Assembly: GCA_013397435.1 (NCBI GenBank)
Contig: VZRG01002080.1
Span: forward strand, 5,630-69,629
Length of the DNA: 64,000 bases
Reading direction: 5' to 3'
Origin: Erythrocercus mccallii
Taxonomy: Eukaryota > Chordata > Aves > Passeriformes > Dicruridae
The notes under the pieces were generated by a model. That model was not told the DNA's origin, did no database searches, and saw only the letters and a list, made by a program, of their open reading frames with translations. This document shows positions 25,801 through 37,362 of the stretch, piece after piece (position 1 is the stretch's first letter; each line of letters starts with the position of its first letter). Both the position numbers and the translations under genes were made by a program.

Positions 25801-26293
25801 ATAACCCTTAAATGTCACACACACTAAAACCCACATGCATTCTAAGCAAAGTAGATCAGAAGCAGGCAGCCTATTCTAATAACAATGGGCCTATTAGCAT
25901 GGAATCAGAATGCCTGTCTTAACATGAGCAGGTCACATGTCTGTACAGCAAGCAGACTGACAATACAAATTTTCTCAATATGCAAACCTTTTGTCCCAAA
26001 CTACTTTTTTGAAAATTATGACACATGCATTTTAAACAGTCAGGATAAAACAAGTAAGAGTTATTATTTTTAAAATGCATAGCTGTATTTGGTTTTGCCC
26101 AAGTAGAACTGGCAGATGACAGAAAAATAAAGTAAATGGGGGAAAAGTTACCATTAAACAAAACTAAGATAGAAAATGCATTTTTTCCTGTGTTAGAAAT
26201 GACTTCAACAAGAGACTGAAGCATGTTACAGGAATATCTAGTAATACCATGGAAGCCAGAGATACAACCTTGGAGAAGAAAGCTATTTTCATT
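22808..26293. other. Unique AT-rich noncoding DNA with one exon-like segment
   Basis: Includes a run of nine G at 24486-24494 and an exon-like 63-bp segment at 25002-25064. 23.74-23.96 kb looks complex and non-repetitive and may be conserved noncoding DNA, which cannot be judged without alignment. Confidence 0.6.
25002..25064 (+). other. Exon-like 63-bp segment (unproven)
   Basis: The segment is preceded by TTTGTTCACAG and followed by GTAAGTTT, which are good 3' and 5' splice-site matches. The 63 bases make 21 open codons in the frame that also runs through 24819-25145. I do not recognise the peptide (VCVSSAAQHEIRLAIQSNAF plus L). There is no branch-point or conservation evidence, and such pairs arise by chance in 64 kb. 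Confidence 0.15.
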
Positions 26294-26440
26294 ATAGAAT
26301 CACAGACTAGCTTGTGTTGGAAGAGGCCTTAAAGGTTCTCTAGCTCCGGGAGTCGACAAGCATGGTATTCACTACATCAGGTTGCTCAGGAATCCATCCA
26401 ACCTGCCCTTGAACACTTCCAGGGATAGAAAGTGCAACAG
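26294..26440 (-). mobile_element. Short CR1 LINE 3' end
   Basis: On the plus strand it reads TATAGAATCACAGACTAG, then GTGTTGGAAGAGGCCTTAAAG, then CAGGTTGCTCAGGAATCCATC and CTTGAACACTTCCAGGGAT. These are the ordered landmarks of the CR1 3' end in reverse. About 147 bp survive; the 5' part was never copied or is lost. Confidence 0.92.
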
Positions 26441-27857
26441 ATTTTATTTTGCAATATCAGAAAATCAAAGAATTCTGAAAAACAAAGGTACACTTGAAGC
26501 TTGACTCCATTCCTCATCCAAGTTGATCCTAAAGCCCTCTACAAACTTTTCAAACTTGAAATCAACTCAGTGGCTCAGAAAAAAACACCTTTTGTCACGC
26601 TCTGCTAACTAGAACCACAATGCCATTTAAATCTCACCAATTTCAAATGGTAAACGCTCTTCAGACTTTCTCTTCTTGTTTCGTGCATTTGCAGAGTAAG
26701 TATTTCAATCACTTTGGTACTGCTGTCAAAGGTCCTTGAAACTACCTGTTGAAACAATGTGTCTGGCCCTCAAAAGTCATCCAATGCTAATTTATTTTCC
26801 ACAAATCTACTTGCATTATCAGAAGAACCCTTCTTTAATTGACAAAATAAATTTGGAAATACACTCTTGGTCATTACAATTTTTGTTTAGTGTTATAGAA
26901 TTAGACGGAACTGGCACTTTAGTTTAATTTTACCTCAGAACACAAAACCTGACAAGTTCTCAAGTAAGTCACCCCATGGATCACAATGCCAGATTGGATT
27001 GAATGCCAGATTTGGAATGAAAAAGGTAAAGAAAATGCGCAAGCAAAGCTTCCCTTAAAAGATAATCTGCTTTCCAGCTTAAAAAATACACAATATTTTC
27101 AGATTTGCTGAAAACTGTGCAGTTTGACTGTGCACACACTGAAACCAGTGGCTTTAAAAGCAGCATCCATGCATTCCTATCACACACCTCTTCAGAATAT
27201 AGCTGAATTTCATGAGTTTCATGTGGATTTATTTGTCTAATAACCTTCAACAGACCTCTATTCATAGGTTTGTCCCATTCTTCCTTACACTCACACAAAA
27301 AGTTTGCAACCACATTTTTGAGCATAGCTTTCAAAGGATTATTACTTCCGTGACCGTACCAACATTTCAGCTTCAATTAAAAACACTTCCTGATGTATCA
27401 GCTCAGTTTATAAAGTCAGTATGACTCAATGACAGTTCTATTGCTAATCTCAGCAAATGCCTTCCCTCTATCTGTTGTCATGCCACTGTCAAATTGAGGG
27501 AACTATATTAAGTTGCTGCTTAAAGGTTATACTGCATTTTATCCATTCAGTTTTAGAAAGATATACTTTATAATGCAATAAGGAAGAATTTGCTTTAACT
27601 CCCAAAGCACTTTAACTTCCAGTTTCATTTTTTTCCACCTTTATTCTAGTTCCTCCTTCCTGAAGAATCTAGTTTTCTCTCTACACACAGAACTTACAGT
27701 TTGTGAGGTCTTCACTTTCTTTCAGGAAACAAAAATAACCACGCTTAACTCCAGGAATAGGCCAAATATGACTTTGAAATGTGAATGAACTTCAGTAAAG
27801 CATGGAGTCATGCTTTTAGTTCTATTTTTAAAAGTAAGTGTCTATGTGGATTCTGAA
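26441..27857. other. Unique AT-rich noncoding DNA
   Basis: Holds a 131-codon minus-strand open frame (26981-27376) with no domain or splice support. It is long for this composition but looks random. Confidence 0.55.
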
Positions 27858-27911
27858 AATAATAACAACAACTATTATTATTATTATTATTATTGTTGTT
27901 GTTGTTATTAT
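27858..27911. repeat. Trinucleotide repeat forming a 14-bp-stem hairpin
   Basis: ATAATAACAACAAC (27859-27872) is the exact reverse complement of GTTGTTGTTATTAT (27898-27911). The 25-base loop is a TAT repeat. The array is therefore a compound AAC/ATT/GTT microsatellite with dyad symmetry. Confidence 0.93.
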
Positions 27912-29105
27912 ATTACATCAGTAATGAAGCAGAATTACTGCTCACCATCAACCCTTTTGCAAACATGCACTTTTTTCCACAATATTTTTTTCAACACCTG
28001 GATAATTCCTTAAATTTTGCATTCCCATTTCTAAAACATCCTTTTTCATAAAATGGTGGTTGTCCTTTAGAATTAGGAAATCCCAAATATTATATTATTT
28101 TTAAGTAAACAAAGTACACTAATTGATTTAATTACTGTTTCTACAGATTTAGTACATATTATTTCTTCTACACTCACATTTTTCAAATTTAAGAACCCAA
28201 TAAGCCCTTTTTCTATCAAATATTGGATAAAAATAAATGTGCTAACTATTAATAAACATTAAATTTAAAGTAAAAATACAAAAATCTTATTCAGACTACA
28301 GAAAATATGTAATTGATTAATTTTTTTGATGCCAAGGCACCTTCTCTAGATCATAAAATATTTTTCCTTCCTTGTGCAACACCCCTATGCAAGGTTATCA
28401 CTTCCAATTCATCTACTCACTCCCATTATTTCATTAAAATGTAATCTGCTGCTCTACTGTAGAAATTCCCAGCCTGCTGCCAAACACTAGATTCTGCCTA
28501 AACGTCCAAATACGCTTCAAGATTTCACACAGCTTTAGGCAACAGCATATTAACGTAAAAAAAGGATTTGCACCCAGATAGATCTGATGACTTGCTATAG
28601 TTGTCAATTGTTTATCAGCTTGTATTAAAAGACAGCTGATTTCTGTGCGTATGCAGCTGGTTAAAGCACAGTTCAGGAGAGTTCAGCAGACACACTTTTA
28701 TCCATAAGGAGCAGGGAGCAAACTGGGTAATGTGAGTCAGCTTTTCAAATCCACAGAGACTTTCAGGCAGAAGAATTATGTTAGATGTTACACTCTCATA
28801 ATAGCTTAGCCTCTTCAAGCCATTGCAAAGCTGGTATGCAACCGCATGGTAAGAAGCATAAGACACCCAAAAATTGAACATGCAGCAGATTTTCCTTCCT
28901 CTACCAAGATTTCAGAGATTTTTTTTCTCAATAATAAAGCAACAACTTGTCTGAGTTTAGTAAGTTAAAGAACTCATATTTCTTGAAAAGTATTTAATCC
29001 CAAATACCTTTATAGCACACAAAATACTTTTTAGAGCTTTAGTACCCATTACAGTGCTTTATGTTTTTACAACAACCAAGAACACTTTATTACTGGATTG
29101 GGTAT
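27912..29105. other. Unique AT-rich noncoding DNA
   Basis: No gene recognised. An 88-codon minus-strand frame at 28615-28881 has no support beyond being open. Confidence 0.6.
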
Positions 29106-29165
29106 TGTTTTGTTTGTTGTTGGGGTTGGTTTTGTTTCTTTGTTTCTTTGTTTTCTTTGTTTTAG
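29106..29165. repeat. T/G-rich low-complexity tract
   Basis: Imperfect TTTGT/TTTCTTTG units, read from the plus strand. Simple-sequence DNA. Confidence 0.88.
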
Positions 29166-29872
29166 GACCTAAGCAGCTAAAAATTTATCTACAGGACATT
29201 TGGGTGGATCCTTCAAATTTCTAGTCTTAGTTGGTGTTTACTGTAAGCTAAATAAGAATAATATTGTACCATTCACATATGTCAATATTTAAACAATTTA
29301 TTTACTTTCTATCATCTTTTTTCCCTCCATAAGAGTGTGATGTATTTCACCAAAGCTTCTGCTTATCATATAAAACTTCTAATTAGAACAAAGAAATATT
29401 TTCATCACCTTTACCAGAATTCTGTGATTTTTACAGGCAATTGTACTAACATAACTTTAATTAACATTAATGTTTTTAATAGACACGTATACTTATGTCC
29501 ACTGCTTTTTTATTGAAATAAACAATAGACAATCTTATTATTCTCCTAATACAAGAAAAAATACATGAATGCTATAAAGCCATAATTTACTGTAATGCTG
29601 TGATGAATCTTGAGTCATAAAATAACACTCAATGTTTAGTGCTCTGCAGGAAAGGAGAGAAATGAGACATAAAAGAGGAAAAAAGTCTACAAGACAGGGA
29701 AATACAGGGAAATACTTAAAGATGCTGAAAGTGATCTTCTCTCCCCGAATATGTGTCACAGCATTTTCAGTATCTATACCTAAGCAACTGTTAACATGAG
29801 CATAAGTTATTTAAATTCATTTCTGTTCAAGCCTGTTATGCTTATAAAATTCAGCATAACAGCAGTCCAGTT
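29166..29872. other. Unique AT-rich noncoding DNA
   Basis: Includes a perfect 10-bp tandem pair (ACAGGGAAAT) at 29694-29713. A minus-strand AATAAA at 29508-29513 could serve the exon-like segment just to the right, if that is real. Confidence 0.6.
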
Positions 29873-30249
29873 CTAGCTGAAGATCTTGCTGTGTCTCCTC
29901 AGCTCCATTTGCAACAATCTCAACATAGGCTGCAGAGACAACCTTTGTTCTTCATTTGGCCAGTTTTTCTTATTGACGACTTGTTTTTTTGATTTTTGTC
30001 TTTCCAGCAATGGAGAAAACAAAGAACTTGTTGAATGCACATTACTGCCTTGGAAGTAGTTCAGTATTTGATACCTTTGCAAATTTACTGGCACTTGTGC
30101 AACAAAAAGCAGCTCAACATTTGGGCAGCTTATGATTTCACAGAGTGCATCTGCAGAGGTCATATATAATAGATACTTTTCTGAGGTCCATTCAAATAAA
30201 AGGAACTGAACAAAAGCAATCTGTGCTGATGACATCAACATAATCATAG
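29873..30249 (-). other. Terminal-exon-like open segment (unproven)
   Basis: On the minus strand a good acceptor (ACATTTTCCAG, with AG at 30251-30250) is followed by 124 open codons ending in TAG at 29875-29873. Downstream, AATAAA lies at 29513-29508, about 360 bases after the stop. The peptide is of mixed composition, rich in Leu, Ser and Gln, with a basic C-terminal stretch (KKQVVNKKNWPNEEQR). It has no membrane segment, and I cannot assign a family. The frame also extends upstream of the acceptor to a Met at 30280. It could be the last exon of a rapidly evolving gene or a chance open frame; chance is more likely. Confidence 0.2.
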
Positions 30250-30262
30250 CTGGAAAATGTAA

Positions 30263-32311
30263 TGCTGCACAGAATATCATGTCAAAATTGTATCACAACA
30301 GCTAGTTTGAATATTTAGAAAGCTCAGCAAATCTAGTGCCCATATATGCAGGAAATATTATACATAGTATTCTACATAATTAAGCATGAAGTTACAGGGC
30401 ATCTAGAAAGAGAAAGGGAATACAGATCCTAAGGAATACTGAAAACTTCATATTTAACACTATGTCAGTGGTATAATGCTACACCACTAAATGTAGAAAA
30501 GTCACCAATATAAAGGCAGTGGGAGTTTACCTCAGCTCCTCCAAATTCTTTTGCAGGACTCTGTAAGTTTATTACAGAGCTTCAATATGACTGACAGAGA
30601 TAGAAGAGGGTAAAAGAACGTTGGAATAAAAACAAATGGACATATATTAGCCAAACATTCACTTCAAATTGAAATAAAGGTTCCTAAACACTGTGGCAGA
30701 GAAGCCTGGAAGAGTCTTGCCATCAAAGTAATGAGGAAAAAAATCTGAATTAATTTTATAATGAAGATCAGAGAATTTACAAAGGTGCTATAAGACAGAG
30801 CAATCTAATGAAAGCAAAGAAATAATAGCAGATTTTTGGCTCCAGATTCTTGAATTCTCATCTAGAGAGTGATTCACCCTAATCAGAAGGTATCTCTAAG
30901 TGCAGTATCACCACATATATCAGAACAAAGTAAATACAGAGGTATTAGAGAGTATTAGTTTCTCAAAGTACAATAAATATTAAGCAACATTAAAAAATAA
31001 ACCAAAAATCCACTGGATATAGACAGCTAAGATCAGCTAGTGCCACAAGCCTCTGAATCCTAAAATCATGAAGCTCAAAGACAAACAAGCAGCCACCCAC
31101 ATCCCTTACTCTCTGCCCACTGCTTGCAATGCTGTTGCTTATATGACCCAACATAACATAAACCTTTCAGTTCTACAACCAACACATCTTCAATTGCAAC
31201 ACGTACCTTAACTTTACCACACCTACAAGATCTTAGAAACAGGCTTTCTACTACTGTGAAGTGACAGAATAGTATATCAGATTGTCAGTCCATTTGTTTA
31301 TTTTGCTGCAGTATATGTGACTGGTAGTAAGGTAAAAATCCACTCTGCCCAGGCCCCCCTCTGCACACTAACCAGCATCTCTCCCACACCTAATTTTCCA
31401 CCAAACATCCTAAACCATGTTACTCAGTGATGTCAGAAATAGCTTCAGGGAATATTGTGTATTGTCACTTTGAAACAGGCACAGCAGGTTGCTTCAGAGA
31501 ATAATCTCTTTCATTTAAATTTTAAGAAGCAAAATATCATTAGATGATTCATTCTCTGCAATCTGTATTGTTTTGTAAAATAATTGAAAAAGGAGTTCGC
31601 TGATCTATGTTTTACTTCTTTTTCCCTTTAACTCTCTTGGGCACAGAGGAAAGAAAGTCTTCAAAACTCTCAGAAGCAGTTTATTTTACTCCTGCATTTG
31701 AGATGAGTCCCAAAAGGGCCAATCTGTAGCTAAAAGAACGCACGCAGAATACTTAATTTTGCTACCATCATAGCACTAATTTCCGCACAACAGAAAGAAA
31801 ACATTTTCAGTCAGCTCTTGTCCAAATTGAAAACCTCCAATCTTCCTATCTGTTTTCATATCATCTCATCTCCTATAGCCTATTGCTTCTGCATCAAAAA
31901 ACCCTGAAGCTTTCTTTATTCAAATTTGTCTTTAAATGCAGTCTTCTGATTTTTTTTCAGATACACATCAGAAACTCATTTTAACTTTCTTCTCGTGCTT
32001 TCATTCAGCTAATGGATATAAAAAGAACAATTAAACAGCAAAGCTGAATTTAGGAGATTTTGTAGAAGTATCCTGTCACACTTCAGTAATTGTCTATAAC
32101 TAAGCAATCTGCACTTGAGTGAAAACAAGCTTAACAGTCTTGATGAAAATTAAAGTTTTCCATTCCTCAAAAAGTGCTTTGAAAACTGAGGACCTCTATG
32201 AAGGCACATTCTGATTTCTAAAAGCAAATTTGTAAAAAAGTAACATGTAGTAGAATATTTTGCATCTTTAGGGGTTTGTTTTTTTATTATTTAGAAGGAA
32301 GAGGACCTATT
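30263..32311. other. Unique AT-rich noncoding DNA
   Basis: No gene, RNA or named repeat seen. Confidence 0.65.
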
Positions 32312-32330
32312 AAAAAAAAAAAAAAAAAAA
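32312..32330. repeat. Poly(A) run of 19
   Basis: Uninterrupted A run. No retrocopied gene body is visible to its left, so it is not called a processed pseudogene tail. Confidence 0.85.
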
Positions 32331-32553
32331 GACAAAGCAAGCAAATTCCTTGTCAGGCACATGTCTGTATGAACAAACATGGAGTAAACAGTAAATTCAC
32401 ACATCAGAGACCATGAGCACTAAGAAAAAGTTAATAAAAGACTATGCAAATTCCAGCTAAGTGGTTCATAGAAGCCATAGTGTAGTGTCTGAATAGCTTA
32501 CTTTATGATGGTGAAAAAGAAAAGGGAGATTATGCTTTTTATCTGAAATATTT

Positions 32554-32708
32554 GATATATATATTTATATATATTTATATATATAAATACATATTTATAT
32601 GTATATTAATATAATATAACATAACATAATAAATATAATATAATATAATATAATATAATATAACATAACATAACATAACATAACATAACATAATATAATA
32701 TAAATATT
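32554..32708. repeat. Compound TA and TAATA/TAACA pentamer array
   Basis: TA-rich DNA (32554-32615) grades into TAATA units. Six perfect TAACA units lie at 32661-32690, followed by TAATA again. A single variant unit has been amplified as a block inside the parent array. The whole array is almost pure A+T. Confidence 0.93.
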
Positions 32709-34016
32709 CTCAGCACAAGTCAAAAGCTACCACAATATAAAGCCACTAAACACAATGCCTATCTTTACACGCTAGTAGCAAGGATCTCTCTGTTGGGAAT
32801 AGGAGATAAAAAAGAGGTAGTATGTGTAAAATATACATTATAGATTTGATGCAGAAAAAAGGAGCAGTTCCAGCATGTGAGAACAACACAGAGTTTAAAA
32901 AATCTGAACATGTCTTGAAATGGGTCAATCTTTTCAAGCAGTTGGTGGTGAAGGATTTACAAGATTTTATTCTGTTATTATTTTTACTTTTCTGTAACTG
33001 ACATTTCAAAATTGTCCTTCATTTTAAATCAAAATTTACTATTGCTAAATGTGGACATCTGCATAACTACCATAACCCCAGGACAACAGATCTACAGTAC
33101 TACAGTACAGACAACAGTACTACAGTCTTAGTGCTAAAGTACTGGATTTGCACAGAGACATACAAGAATGAAGCACAACAGAAAAGGGGCCTCTGGCCAC
33201 CTGCTGTTCTTGCCTCCTCTCAGCTATCTTGCCTTCTCTGAACATCTTCTGAATGCCTTTTCTACCACAATAACAGCAGTAACTTTTCAAAACATCCACT
33301 TTAAGATCTAGCATTTCCAAACAGAAATATCAACTCTAGGCAGAAATGGAAGAGAAAGAAAGGAAGATAATCTAATGAGAGTAGCAATCCACCTGGGTTT
33401 TTACTTGTTCACCCTTGATGCGCTTTGGGATATACTGTTTAATTAATATCACACAAAGATAACAATTATGTTCAAATTAATTTTGTAAAAATTCAGTCAG
33501 GAACGTGCACATTGATAATACTCTGATTGCCAGTAAGTTTCATCAAACTTTACAATGCATTTGGAAATAGGACAAACTGTTCTCCCCTTCTCTGGTATGC
33601 TAGTTATTAAAATAAAAATATTTAATTGAGATCAAATGTTTGCTATTAAGCTCTGTAGTTTTAAAAAACTAAACCAGCAGCCAGTTGAACCAGTTGAACA
33701 AATATTCAGGAATAGAAATACAAGCATGAAAATGTTTTGAGGTTTTAACTATTAAATATAGGAAAACTTGGGTGACACACTGCCTTGCAAACTGTTGATT
33801 GTGATCTGTCACAGGGTATATTAGGATTAAAATGTGAGAAGAATTAGAAATTATTTACAACCTATTTGTTATGCCTAGTATCTTTCTTCTCCCTCACATT
33901 TTTAAAAAAAAAATCTAAATGAACTGCAAAACATTTTATACTGTTTCAAGCTCCTTCTTGGAAACCAAACATCAAAATCTTATTTCTTCTGGATATTTTA
34001 GTTTTCTGACATGACT
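32709..34016. other. Unique AT-rich noncoding DNA
   Basis: Contains a local duplication at 33083-33126 (ACAGTACTACAGT twice). No gene recognised. Confidence 0.6.
33083..33126. repeat. Local 13-bp duplication
   Basis: ACAGTACTACAGT occurs at 33094-33106 and 33114-33126. Each copy is preceded by ACAACAG, the first after a three-base interruption. Confidence 0.8.
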
Positions 34017-34739
34017 TCATAAACAGTATTTTAGGCACATAGATGCCAAGATATCATCAACTTCCAACCTCCTGATTTTTTTCTTTTTCAGGCTGAAAGA
34101 ATTTAAGCTTTCAATACAGCCAGTTAAGAATGTTTCACTATAGCAACTTTCAGGTAGAAAATGCTGAATTTGACATGTCCCTGAAAAAAAATGTAATTCT
34201 AACAAAGGAATAACTAGAAACATGCCTCCTCTTCTATCTGCTTCTCTGCTTGCTTCCCTGGGCTTGAGGACCATCAAGAACACAAGGGTTACAACATTTT
34301 CTACCTGGCTGTCCAGAGGGCTGCTGCAGAGCAAAATTACTGAGACACTCCACAGGTTGGGATTTCCAAACCGGTGCCAGCCCTGGCTCGTGGACAATGA
34401 AGATATCAGGGTTTCTAAGCCCTGCACCTGAAGGCAGCACTTCTGGGGCCTGCTGGAAGTTCTGGCCAACAGGCTGTCTGGTGACCACATGGATCCTTCA
34501 AGGCTACCAATGCTTCTGGGTGGCAGCTGGCCAAACACCTGCTAGTCTCTCATACTGTGCAGTCTACAAAGTCATCCGGGTTATCCTGGCATAAGTTCCT
34601 TTGTAAGAAATCAAGATCCCTATCTCTGTGTGACTTTCCACATCTAGTGTTAGGCGTGGGAAGGTTTTGTAGCTATTACAGCCTCAGCCTGCCTGATAAA
34701 GGCAATGGCTTTTTGCTGCAAAGGACAAAACACAGTAAG
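34017..34739. other. GC-raised patch with long opposed open frames
   Basis: From 34.22 to 34.60 kb the DNA is clearly less AT-rich than its flanks. It carries the longest non-repetitive open frame of the window, 173 codons on the minus strand (34017-34538). Further 65-84 codon frames overlap on both strands. Frames open on several registers at once point to low TA content rather than to a gene. No domain, signal peptide or splice pattern was recognised. An old unidentified repeat is possible. Confidence 0.4.
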
Positions 34740-36028
34740 TACCTAGTGTTCTTTTGTGTTGCTGGTGGGGTTTCAAATGATCCAAAAACAATAGAAAAGA
34801 AAATGTAATAAATTAATCTTTTCTTTCCCTTGCCCCTTCACTGGGCTTGATTTTGTACTCTGTAAGGCTACTGATCTAACCACATCTGTGGTATCATCCA
34901 AGAGAACCAGTCTGCCCCTTAAAATTTGGATTTGGACACAAAATTCAGGCTGTTTTTACTTATATTTCAGCTGAATATTTGAATAGCAAAAGACTACATA
35001 TACTATGACATCTTAGATCCAGAAGTCCTGATATTCTCTATGAAATATCTACCAACTAAATCTGAAGGGCAAAATCAAATAAACAGCTGTTCATTAAATA
35101 AAAGATTACTTTAAATATTATCATATAAACTGGTCCAAATAAGCATGAAAAAATGCCTTGCAGTCAACCATTGTATCTGTTGCAATGTGAGCAACACACT
35201 AACAGCTTAAAAAGAATTAAAATCATAAGTTTCTGAGCACAGCCAGTAAACTGGGAAAAACAGAGTGGTTTCTTAAGCAAAATAAACTTTGAAATGAAGT
35301 AGAAGTACACTGTGCTGAAAATGGATGAGAAGCTAGTGAGGTGTCCAGTAATGATGCATTTAAATAAGCAATTTGGCTAGAATTTGCAGTTATCTGTGAA
35401 TAATTTATCAGATTGAGCAAAGCAGCTCAAAAGAGTACACTTGCTAAAAACCAGTGAATATTTTTGCAGTGATAAAATTCAAAGTCTCCCTCAGTTTCAG
35501 TTCCTTTACTTCTAAATCCATAAAATCCATGTTCAAGTGAGAACATTCCAGTACACTGCCTAGGTGTCAGCTGGTCACAGGCTATATTTTTCCTCAAAAT
35601 ATTCTTGAAAATAAAAATGGTAAAAGGCTTTCTTCTTTCTCTGAGAAAACAAACAAACACAAAATACAATTACTTAAGCATCGCACACATTCACATTCAG
35701 ACAGTACACTCTCCACACATGCTGCAAAGTACAATCAGAGCCTGAGATCAGGCACACTTGCTTATCCCACAAGTCATACATTCTGTCCCCAGCAGCCTAT
35801 ACACTGCCTGTATCATAACACAGTCTTCATGTATTAACCATCAAAAAAAGAACCCAAAAAACAACCAAACAATAGCAGTAGTTGTCTCTTCATTCCTTCT
35901 CCCACTCTACACTCTACAGACACTGAAAAGGGATTTCTAGGTTTCTTTTTGAGAAATTTATATACTGTAGTCAGACTGCTTGGGTTTGACTTTTAAATAT
36001 TTTCAATTCTAGCCTTACTGATGAGAAG
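34740..36028. other. Unique AT-rich noncoding DNA
   Basis: Nothing recognised. Confidence 0.65.
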
Positions 36029-36155
36029 AAATCATAGAATTATGAAATGGTTTGTGCTGGAAGGAAGTTTCAAGCATCATCTAGTCCAACCCCCTGGAAA
36101 TGAGCATGGACAGCTCCAACTAGATCACGTTACTCAGAGACCCATCCAACGCTGC
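36029..36155 (-). mobile_element. Short CR1 LINE 3' end
   Basis: Plus-strand landmarks in order are ATCATAGAATTATGAAATGG, GTGCTGGAAGGAAGTTTCAA, CATCTAGTCCAACCCCCTG and TACTCAGAGACCCATCCAAC. This is a 5'-truncated CR1 tail on the minus strand. Confidence 0.9.
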
Positions 36156-37326
36156 AGAACAACAGTAAGTCCTAGCTAGTTATAAAAGAACTCACTCTGT
36201 ATGACAAGTGTGAATAGCTTTTACACATTATCACTGTCCTGTGATCAGGAAAAGCACATTTAATGCTGTGAACTGTAGAGTCCATGGCCCCTACTTCATC
36301 TCTAATTACAACACACTTTTATTTACATTTTATGAGTTATTGTCCTTAGCAAGCATGCTTACCTGGAACACGATAGTAAAGAGCAACTCATTTCAGGCAT
36401 TTCAAAACTGGGTCCTGTCTTTTCAATCTGCAGCTTAGCCCTCATAAATATGCTTTTACCCAAATACAAAAATCTCCAATTTCTAGTACTCTCACATGAT
36501 GCAACCTTTCGCTATCCCTCAGTAATGCAGCTCACCAAAAAAATCTTATTCTCCATTCCCAACATAAGCAGACTTGGCTCAAATTTATAAAGCTCCCATT
36601 TTCCACTATATTTCTCAAATTCCAGAAAAGGAATACCATCATCCTTCTACTGTTTATCCAGCTCATGTAACAATTCATTTAAAAAACACCCAAAATTTAA
36701 CCATTGAAATAAAAGCATTCCAAATGCTTAAAACCAAAATCTTAATGCCCTACCCAGCAAGGAGAAGCCAGAAAAAACTGTCTCTGCTTTGTGAAGCCCA
36801 TGGATGTCCTAGCTGCTGAACTCTAATCAAAATACAGAACATGGAGAACAAAGCACATATGGACATGTTTGAAGTATTTAGCTCAATAAAGCCAAATGAC
36901 TCCATATAAGAAAGTTCTAGAATATTTCACTTATCAGCAGAACAAAATGGCATTGTTCAGTATGCCATGGGTGAAATATGTTGTAAGATCAAGACAAAAT
37001 TAATTTTCTTAATTAAAAAACCCCAATAAAAAATCTTTCTACTTTACAACTCTGAGGACAGAGTATTGAAAAGGCCCAAAAGACTATTAAATAAAAGTCT
37101 TTGATTTCTTTTGCTGAAGAAAGCATTTAGATTGCTGAATCCATGTAAAACTGATATAAGAATATTGACGTTAGTGAGACAGAACTCACATTTGCACTAA
37201 GAAATAGTTTCCTGATCTAGAAAAATAATATATCATTAATCACTTTTTCTTCGCAGAATAAGTTTGAAAAACTTTTTGCTAACTTAACCTGGTTTGACAG
37301 TAGTGATCATTCCAATGATTTTAAAG
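36156..37326. other. Unique AT-rich noncoding DNA
   Basis: Nothing recognised. Confidence 0.65.
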
Positions 37327-37362
37327 ATATGTAAATATATATGTATATATATAAAAATATAC
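37327..37362. repeat. TA-rich microsatellite
   Basis: Short imperfect TA/TATG run. Confidence 0.85.

Noticed and set aside
26981..27376. 131-codon minus-strand frame
   Set aside because: No recognisable domain, no convincing splice sites, and composition matches the AT-rich background.
32312..32330. Poly(A) run as the tail of a processed pseudogene
   Set aside because: No gene-like body or AATAAA is seen just upstream, and no target-site duplication.
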